Below are positions 59,315 to 64,000 of a stretch of DNA of 64,000 nt, piece by piece. The stretch is from Bacteroidales bacterium. Its GTDB lineage: Bacteria; Bacteroidota; Bacteroidia; Bacteroidales; P3. How positions within the stretch are numbered: the first letter of the stretch is position 1; each line of letters opens with the position of its first letter. The position numbers were made by a program, and so were the translations under genes. The notes under the pieces were generated by a model. It saw only the letters and a list, made by a program, of their open reading frames with translations, was not told the origin of the DNA and did no database searches. The stretch lies in contig JAGCVD010000005.1 of the NCBI GenBank assembly GCA_017962545.1, forward strand, positions 20,403-84,402. Direction: 5' to 3'.

Positions 59315-59339
59315 ACGGCGAATTATACAACGAATAGGG

Positions 59340-61673
59340 ATGAAACGACTACTGTATATAGCGTTATTTTTCAGTTTTCATTTTTCATTTTTCATTTCGG
59401 CCCAGGCGCAGGGCACCGTGAAGGGTGTGCTGTTTGACGAGAGCAACGGCGAGGCCGTGCCTTTTGCTAATGTGATACTCGACGGCACCGCCTACGGTTG
59501 CGCCACCGACCTCAACGGCTTCTTCCTTATCAACAAGGTCCCCGCCGGCGACTACACCCTGCGGGTGCGCTTCATGGGCTACGAGGAATACTCCCAGACC
59601 GTCACCATCGCCGACCGGCGCATCGTCACCCTGACCATCCACCTCAAGCCGGCGGCCCAGATGCTCAAGGCCGTGGAGATCACCGACAGCAAGGCCGAGG
59701 AGCGCCGCATACAGACACAGGTCAGCGTGGAGAAGCTCACCGCCAGCCAGATACAACAGATGCCCTCCATCGGCGGCACGGCCGACATAGCGCAGTACAT
59801 GCAGGTGCTGCCCGGCGTCAACTCCACCGGCGACCAGGGCGGCCAGCTCTACATACGCGGCGGCTCGATGATACAGAACCTCTGCCTGCTCGACGGCATG
59901 ATTGTCTACAACCCCTTCCATAGCATAGGACTCTACTCCATCTTCGAGACCGATGTCATCCTCAACGCCGACATTTACACTGGCGGCTTCGGCGCCGAAT
60001 ACGGCGGCCGCATGTCGTCGGTGATGGACATCACCACACGCGACGGCAACAAACGCCACCACACCGGCAAGATAGGCATCAACACCTTCGGCGCCAACCT
60101 CATCCTGGAAGGCCCCATCAAGAAGGAGACCTCCACCTCCAAGTCCACCGTCACCTACCTCCTCACCGCCAAGAACTCCTACCTCTCCAAGACCTCCGAG
60201 CTGCTCTACTCCCACGTCAACGGCGGCCTGCCCTTCGACTTCCTCGACCTCTACGGCAAGATTACCGCCAACTCGGGCACCGGCAGCAAAATCAGCCTCT
60301 TCGGCTTCCACTTCGACGACTCGGTGAGCAACTATCAGTCCATCGCCGACTACCACTGGCGCAACTATGGGCTGGGCACCAACTTCATGCTCGTCACCGG
60401 CTCGTCGGCCATCCTGGAGGGCACCGTGGCCTACAGCAACTACCACATCACCCTCGACGACGGTTCGGGGAAAGACAAGTACAGCTCCATCAGCGGCTTC
60501 AACACCACCCTGCAGGTGACGAACTTCATCGGTGCCAACCGTCTCCGCTACGGTCTCACCATCGAGGGCTACAACACCGACTACCGCTTCTACAACAACT
60601 ACTCCAAGTGGATCTCGCAGCATGTCCCCTCGACCAACCTGTCGTTGTACGCCACCTACAAGTTCACCTCCGACAAATGGCTGCTCGACCCAGGGGTGCG
60701 CCTCGTCTACTACGCCACCCTCGCCAGCACACAGCTGGAGCCCCGCATCGCCGCCAAATACAACGCCACCGACAAGCTGCGCTTCAAGATGGCCGGCGGC
60801 TTCTACAGCCAGATATTCCTCGACGCACGCTCCGACAATGACATCGTCAACCTCTTCTCCGGCTTCCTGACCGGCAGTGCCGACCTCGGGCTGCCCTCGA
60901 CGTTCCTGGGCAACGAGGTGACCTCGTGCGTGCAGAAAGCCAAGCACCTCATCGTCGGTGCCGAATACGACCTCACCGACCTCATCACCTTCAATGCCGA
61001 GGTGTACCTCAAATACTTCGACCAGCTGCTCAACGCCAACCGCAACAATATCTACAGCGACCTCGACAACGACTACAACAACCCCTCCAGCAGATACTAC
61101 CAGCCCGAATACCTGCGCAAAGACTACATCATCGAGGAGGGCCTCGCCACGGGCTTCGATGTCAGCGCCACCTTCGACCTCGACCGTCTCTACCTCTGGG
61201 CCACCTACTCCCTCGGCTACGTGCAGCGCACCGACGAGCTGCAGACCTACAACCCGCACTACGACCGCCGTCACACCGTCAATCTGCTGGCCACCTACAC
61301 CTTCGGCAGCAACAACGACTGGGAGGTCAGCGGCCGCTGGACTTTCGGCTCGGGGTTCCCCTTCACGCAGACGCAGGGCTTCTACCAGCAGCTCATGTTC
61401 AACGACGGCATCGTCAACGACTACACGCGCGAGAACGGCACCTACGGCATCCATTATGCCGAGCTCTACAAAGGCCGTCTGCCGGCCTACCACCGTCTCG
61501 ATTTGGGTATCAAGCGTAAATTCTCACTGGGCACACGCTCCATCCTGGAGCTCAACCTCAGCGCCACCAACATCTACAGTCGCGAGAACATCTTCTACTT
61601 CAACCGCGTCACTTTCGAGCGCGTCAACCAACTGCCCATACTCGTCAGCTTCGGCGCCAACTTCCGCTTCTAG
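59340..61673 (+). CDS. TonB-dependent receptor with carboxypeptidase-regulatory-like domain
   Basis: A 777-residue outer-membrane receptor. The signal peptide (LFFSFHFSFFISAQA) is coded partly by TTTTCATTTTTCA repeats. A CarboxypepD_reg domain (GTVKGVLFDESNGEAVPFAN) is followed by the plug (VLPGVNSTGDQGGQLYIRGG) and a beta barrel ending in FGANFRF. No lipoprotein SusD partner is next to it, so it is not a SusCD pair. Substrate unknown. Its stop codon directly abuts the convergent msrA stop. Confidence 0.92.
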   Translation: MKRLLYIALFFSFHFSFFISAQAQGTVKGVLFDESNGEAVPFANVILDGTAYGCATDLNGFFLINKVPAGDYTLRVRFMGYEEYSQTVTIADRRIVTLTIHLKPAAQMLKAVEITDSKAEERRIQTQVSVEKLTASQIQQMPSIGGTADIAQYMQVLPGVNSTGDQGGQLYIRGGSMIQNLCLLDGMIVYNPFHSIGLYSIFETDVILNADIYTGGFGAEYGGRMSSVMDITTRDGNKRHHTGKIGINTFGANLILEGPIKKETSTSKSTVTYLLTAKNSYLSKTSELLYSHVNGGLPFDFLDLYGKITANSGTGSKISLFGFHFDDSVSNYQSIADYHWRNYGLGTNFMLVTGSSAILEGTVAYSNYHITLDDGSGKDKYSSISGFNTTLQVTNFIGANRLRYGLTIEGYNTDYRFYNNYSKWISQHVPSTNLSLYATYKFTSDKWLLDPGVRLVYYATLASTQLEPRIAAKYNATDKLRFKMAGGFYSQIFLDARSDNDIVNLFSGFLTGSADLGLPSTFLGNEVTSCVQKAKHLIVGAEYDLTDLITFNAEVYLKYFDQLLNANRNNIYSDLDNDYNNPSSRYYQPEYLRKDYIIEEGLATGFDVSATFDLDRLYLWATYSLGYVQRTDELQTYNPHYDRRHTVNLLATYTFGSNNDWEVSGRWTFGSGFPFTQTQGFYQQLMFNDGIVNDYTRENGTYGIHYAELYKGRLPAYHRLDLGIKRKFSLGTRSILELNLSATNIYSRENIFYFNRVTFERVNQLPILVSFGANFRF
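59365..59396. repeat. TTTTCA-type repeat encoding signal peptide
   Basis: TTTTTCAGTTTTCATTTTTC and ATTTTTCATTTC code FFSFHFSFFIS. Confidence 0.6.
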
Positions 61674-62213
61674 TCAGTTGGCCTTGCGAGCGAACTCGAA
61701 CAGCGCCCGCGGCAGATGGCAGTAGCCGTCGGGGTGCTTCTCCAGATAGTCCTGGTGGCTCTCGTCGGCGGGGTAGAAATTGCGTATAGGCTCCACCTCC
61801 ACGGCCAACGGGGCGCTGTAGCCGCGCTGCACCTCGTCATACACCTCGCGGATGACCAGACAGTCTTCCGGCTCGATATAATAGATGCCTGTGCGGTAGC
61901 GCGTCCCCTCGTCGTCGCCCTGACGGTTGACGCTCGTGGGCTCGATACAGTCGAAGTAGAGGTTCAGCAGCTTGCGCAGGGGCAGCACCTCGGGGTCGAA
62001 CACCACGCGCACCGCCTCGGCATAGCCCGTGCGGTCGGTGTAGACCTCCTCGTAGGTAGGCTTCTCGGTAATAATATCGTTTGCTCCCATGCGGTCGCAC
62101 TCGGTATTCTTACCGTTTGCAAAGCCCGTCTCGGTCTCCACCACGCCGTGAATCTGTTTCAGATAATGCTGCGCGCCCCAGAAACAACCCGCAGCCAGGA
62201 ATATAGTCTTCAT
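61674..62213 (-). CDS. msrA: Peptide methionine sulfoxide reductase MsrA
   Basis: Start at 62213 (MKTIFLAAGCFWGAQHYLK) gives 179 residues; further upstream codons lie in the promoter. The catalytic C10 is in GCFWG; YRTGIYYIEPED and FYPADESHQDYLEKHPDGYC follow. It reduces the S-form of methionine sulfoxide. There is no MsrB domain fused or adjacent. Its promoter TATTTTTG is at 62267. Confidence 0.95.
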   Translation of the reverse strand: MKTIFLAAGCFWGAQHYLKQIHGVVETETGFANGKNTECDRMGANDIITEKPTYEEVYTDRTGYAEAVRVVFDPEVLPLRKLLNLYFDCIEPTSVNRQGDDEGTRYRTGIYYIEPEDCLVIREVYDEVQRGYSAPLAVEVEPIRNFYPADESHQDYLEKHPDGYCHLPRALFEFARKAN

Positions 62214-62266
62214 ATATTGTACTCTACATTTAACATCACGGAACCGCAGCCCTGCAATTCCGACTG

Positions 62267-62274
62267 CAAAAATA
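62267..62274 (-). promoter_or_regulatory. -7 promoter element for msrA
   Basis: TATTTTTG on the minus strand, 53 bases before the msrA start. Confidence 0.65.
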
Positions 62275-62423
62275 CAACTTTTCTCCGAAATACGAGGGGA
62301 AAATAGTTTTAAGTTTTTAGTCACATTAATTTTTGAGGGAGTTTACTCCAATTAGGTCGCAGGCCTGCGGGGCAGGCAGCAAGAAATGAACGCTACTGCC
62401 TGTTCACCCATTTATCACAACAG
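62275..62423. other. Gene-free stretch left of the repeat island
   Basis: No gene is seen. Bases around 62360-62385 carry a GC-rich GCAGGCCTGC/GGGGCAGGCAG segment, and CTGCCTGTTCACCC follows. A comparable CCTGCAAGCAGGC word is at 63510. Confidence 0.4.
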
Positions 62424-62449
62424 AAAAGGCCCTCCAATGAGAGCCTTTT
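62424..62449 (+). terminator. Hairpin with T-rich tail
   Basis: AAAAGGC-CTC pairs with GAG-GCCTTTT around a CAAT loop with one mismatch. On the + strand TTCTTTGG follows. No transcript obviously needs it, so it may end antisense transcription toward the island. Confidence 0.5.
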
Positions 62450-62486
62450 CTTCTTTGGTTACGGTTGTTTTTAGTTACATTTTTTT

Positions 62487-62517
62487 GAGAGAGTGAAGGG
62501 GAGTGAGAGGAAGTGAA
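62487..62517. repeat. GGAGTGA-type repeat next to element copy 2
   Basis: GAGAGTGAAGGGGAGTGAGA and further GGAAGTGAA; same words as 48066-48118 on the opposite strand. Confidence 0.55.
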
Positions 62518-62567
62518 AGGACAAATGTGTTTGTTGGGCCCGTTGTTGTTAGTAGAGGTATTGTCTT
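62518..62567 (-). repeat. Dispersed 50-bp inverted-repeat element, copy 2
   Basis: Read on the minus strand it starts AAGACAATACCTCTACTA and ends AACACATTTGTCCT. It is 50 bases long like copy 1, with about eight substitutions. Confidence 0.75.
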
Positions 62568-62715
62568 ATCTCCTCCCTCCTTACCTCCTTATCTCCTTAC
62601 CTCCTTATCTCCTGTCTCCTTACCTCCTTATCTCCTTACCTCCTTATCTCCTGTCTCCTTACCTCCTTATCTCCTGTCTCCTTACCTCCTTATCTCCTGT
62701 CTCCTTATCTCCTTA
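62568..62715 (-). repeat. Tandem array of Shine-Dalgarno-like AAGGAG units
   Basis: About 148 bases made only of AAGGAGGT, AAGGAGAT and AAGGAGACAGGAGAT units (minus strand), roughly eighteen GGAG cores. It lies directly after the DUF6266 stop and runs into element copy 2. Confidence 0.85.
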
Positions 62716-62730
62716 CGGTCTGCCACAGCA

Positions 62731-63405
62731 CTACGCGATGGTGCCGGTGCCGGCGTAGAGGGTTGCGGAGAAGGCCTTGGGGTCGTGGGGCGTGTTGTCG
62801 GCGGCCTTGAGGAAGGCCCACACCTCCACGTAGTCGCCCTGCCAGTTGCCGGGCACGTCGAGCTTCGCCTCGCTGTCCGAGCGCGTGGCGCTGCCGTCGC
62901 TCATCACGGCGAGCCCCAGCACGGTGTTGTACACCACAAGGAACACGCGGTCGCTGGCGCTGTTGACGTTGGTGTCGATGTAGCCGTTCTCGATGGGCAC
63001 CACCACACGCTTGGGCGTGCTGAAGCTGGCCTCGCCCAGCGAGACGGGCGTGAGGGCCGACTTGGGGGCCGTCAGCGCGATTTCCTCGTAGTCGGCCTCT
63101 GCGTGGCGGTCCTGGCCGATGATGGTCACGGCGCCGTAGTTCTGCTTGAGGAACTGGCCGCTGAGGGTCGTCTTCTTGCTGACGGCGTAGTCCTGCAGCG
63201 TGAAGCGGAGGACGGTCTTGAGGGCGGCAGCCATCGAGGAGAGCAGCTTGAACTTCGCGCGGGACTCCTTCTGCTTGGCGGTGTTTGGATTGGCGGGCGA
63301 GTCGTTGTACTCGCGGCCGACGATGATGCCGCGCCACTTGTACTGCACGGCGTCTTTGAAGCGGTTTTTGAAGGTGCCGTAGGCACCTGTGTAGACTTTT
63401 GCCAT
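62731..63405 (-). CDS. DUF6266 family protein
   Basis: A 224-residue protein starting MAKVYTGAYGTFKNRFKDAV, with the DUF6266-like YKWRGIIVGREYNDSPANPN, TAKQKESRAKFKLLSSM, RVFLVVYNTVLGLAVMSDGS and GDYVEVWAFLKAAD. It has no signal peptide; the fold is probably two beta domains after a short helical part. The family is multi-copy in Bacteroidota and uncharacterised. It is the only gene of the repeat island, with arrays on both sides. Confidence 0.75.
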   Translation of the reverse strand: MAKVYTGAYGTFKNRFKDAVQYKWRGIIVGREYNDSPANPNTAKQKESRAKFKLLSSMAAALKTVLRFTLQDYAVSKKTTLSGQFLKQNYGAVTIIGQDRHAEADYEEIALTAPKSALTPVSLGEASFSTPKRVVVPIENGYIDTNVNSASDRVFLVVYNTVLGLAVMSDGSATRSDSEAKLDVPGNWQGDYVEVWAFLKAADNTPHDPKAFSATLYAGTGTIA

Positions 63406-63532
63406 AGTTTTTGTAAAGTTTAAAGGTTAATGGTTAATGGTTAATGGTTTTGTAGTGAAGTAGACAGTAGTTTTTCACTAGATTAAATTTATTTCAAAGG
63501 AGTTCAAAGCCTGCAAGCAGGCAGAAGTAGTT
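63406..63532. other. Gene-free stretch before DUF6266 gene with GGTTAAT repeat
   Basis: 63417-63450 holds GTTTAAAGGTTAATGG and then further GGTTAATGG units (CCATTAACC on the minus strand). CCTGCAAGCAGGC at 63510-63522 is a small palindrome. No gene is seen. Confidence 0.5.
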
Positions 63533-63583
63533 AAGACAAATGTGTTTGTGGGGCCCGATGTTTGCTAGTAGTGGTATTGTCTT
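63533..63583 (-). repeat. Dispersed inverted-repeat element, copy 3 (51 bp)
   Basis: On the minus strand it starts AAGACAATACCACTACTAGC and ends AACACATTTGTCTT. It lies upstream of the DUF6266 gene and points toward it. Confidence 0.75.
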
Positions 63584-63679
63584 ATCTCCTTATCTCCTTA
63601 TCTTCTTTTCTCCTTATCTCCTTATCTTCTTTTCTCCTTATCTCCTTATCTCCTTACCTCCTTATCTCCTGTCTCCTTT
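63584..63679 (-). repeat. Second array of AAGGAG units
   Basis: On the minus strand AAGGAGAT, AAGGAGGT, and AGAAGAT variants, again abutting an element copy (copy 3). Confidence 0.8.
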
Positions 63680-63763
63680 TTCGCTACATTTTTTTAATTC
63701 AGCGGTGCTCAAGGCCTTTCCCTCATCAAGCTCGGCAGCCACAGCACCCTTCGGTCAGGCAGA

Positions 63764-63804
63764 TCTCCTTCTCTCCTTACCTCCTTATCTCCTGTCTCCT
63801 CCCT
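63764..63804 (-). repeat. Third, short array of AAGGAG units
   Basis: On the minus strand GGGAGGAGACAGGAGATAAG then GAGGTAAGGAGAGAAGGAGA. No element core is seen next to it. Confidence 0.7.
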
Positions 63805-63828
63805 TCCTCATTTCGTTTCGGATCCAAA

Positions 63829-63867
63829 AAACGGGTCGAGGGTCGGTCGAGGGTCGGTCGAGGGTGG
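63829..63867. repeat. CTCGACCGA repeat, copy B
   Basis: On the minus strand three CCCTCGACCGA units, then CCCTCGACCCGTTTTTT. Copy A is at 36169-36207. Confidence 0.65.
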
Positions 63868-64000
63868 AGGGTTTCTCAGTCGTGTCAAAGACCTTTTTCG
63901 TTAAGCCAGATGACCAATGGAAGCTTGCTTACATTGGCATGGCGAGAAAAAGTGGATGTCAATCAGCTCTTCCTTTTGTGATCACGATGCAAAAGTACGA
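63868..64000. other. Gene-free right edge with hairpin and minus-strand promoter box
   Basis: The hairpin CCAATG-g-AAGC-TT-GCTT-a-CATTGG lies at 63914-63937. TACTTTTG (minus strand) at 63990-63997 is a good -7 box reading into the island. I see no protein gene after it, so it may drive a short RNA or the DUF6266 gene. Confidence 0.45.

Noticed and set aside
59385-61493. Open frame of 702 codons on the minus strand
   Set aside because: Antisense of the TonB receptor; the high GC and strong third-position bias make long shadow frames common here. Composition is Val/Gly/Glu-rich with no motif.
62568-62715. CRISPR-like appearance of the regular array
   Set aside because: Units are 8 to 15 bases and contiguous, with no spacers of unique sequence and no cas genes nearby.
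62503-63423. Open frame of 306 codons on the + strand over the repeat island
   Set aside because: Its first part is translated repeats (SPVSLPPYLLTSL) and the rest is antisense to DUF6266.
63562-63981. Open frame of 139 codons on the + strand at the right edge
   Set aside because: Made of CTCC-repeat translation (LLISLSSFLLISL) and ordinary non-coding sequence.

Overview
The window comes from a genome of the order Bacteroidales (phylum Bacteroidota), with fairly high GC (estimated by eye at 55-60%, not computed). The evidence is the recurring -7 promoter box TAnnTTTG, proteins with T9SS-type C-terminal sorting domains, a GldF-GldG type transporter, BspA-like leucine-rich repeats, DUF4476, DUF4340 and DUF6266 proteins, a BtuB/BtuG vitamin B12 system and LytTR regulation. 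The genome is compact: many gene pairs overlap by ATGA or TAATG, and some convergent genes have abutting stop codons. The left edge cuts a gene. The right edge has no gene in its last 600 bases.

Layout. 1-2.5 kb: end of a polysaccharide assembly locus (Wzz-like, O-antigen ligase, NlpC/P60) and a small lipoprotein. 2.9-5.9 kb: ClC channel and an OmpA-like lipoprotein, divergently transcribed. 6.0-17.6 kb: a long + strand run with a degenerate M28 peptidase, GldF-GldG fusion, DUF4340, surE, a small membrane protein, lpxB, SpoIID-like, thioredoxin-like, ftsY and rimO. 17.6-23 kb: a secreted BspA-like LRR protein, then a cobalamin riboswitch controlling btuB and a btuG-like propeller lipoprotein. 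23-29.7 kb: a minus-strand operon etfB-etfA-small ORF-acyl-CoA dehydrogenase-unknown-DRTGG-PHP-DUF4476. 29.7-34.5 kb: fabH-fabF-fabZ-[DUF559 element]-fabG-nitroreductase. 34.6-36.3 kb: a membrane LytTR regulator preceded by three direct repeats, an unknown gene and a broken lipoprotein fragment. 36.2-39.3 kb: ftsE-OmpA-GNAT-rlmH. 39.5-43.6 kb: acyl-CoA synthetase, Wza-like exporter, tRNA-Gln and a second O-antigen ligase. 43.6-50 kb: uvrB, a flavoprotein, a PorT-like protein, ansA and a coiled-coil lipoprotein. 50.2-52.8 kb: a T9SS-type repeat protein under a second cobalamin riboswitch. 52.9-62.2 kb: rnr, a WG-repeat protein, acyl-CoA synthetase, holA, a TonB receptor and msrA. 62.2-64 kb: a repeat island around a DUF6266 gene.

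The most unusual content is repetitive DNA. (1) A 483-bp element at 31287-31769 has inverted GC-rich palindromic ends and carries only a DUF559 (Vsr-like) nuclease gene; it sits between fabZ and fabG. (2) A dispersed 50-51 bp element bounded by AAGACAA/TTGTCTT occurs three times complete and at least once as a half copy. (3) Arrays built of AAGGAG units look like serial Shine-Dalgarno sequences in a lineage that rarely uses them. (4) Short degenerate tandem repeats lie not only between genes but in frame inside housekeeping genes (rnr three times; rimO, ClC, a flavoprotein, btuB), and one AT-rich type encodes signal-peptide cores.

Functionally, the two B12 riboswitches probably link three surface proteins into one cobalamin-uptake response: BtuB, BtuG-like, and a T9SS-exported protein with three 149-residue repeats that I cannot assign. 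The M28-like protein before the gldFG fusion has lost most metal and catalytic residues and looks like a pseudoenzyme. All of this rests on reading the sequence alone; no search or computation was run.
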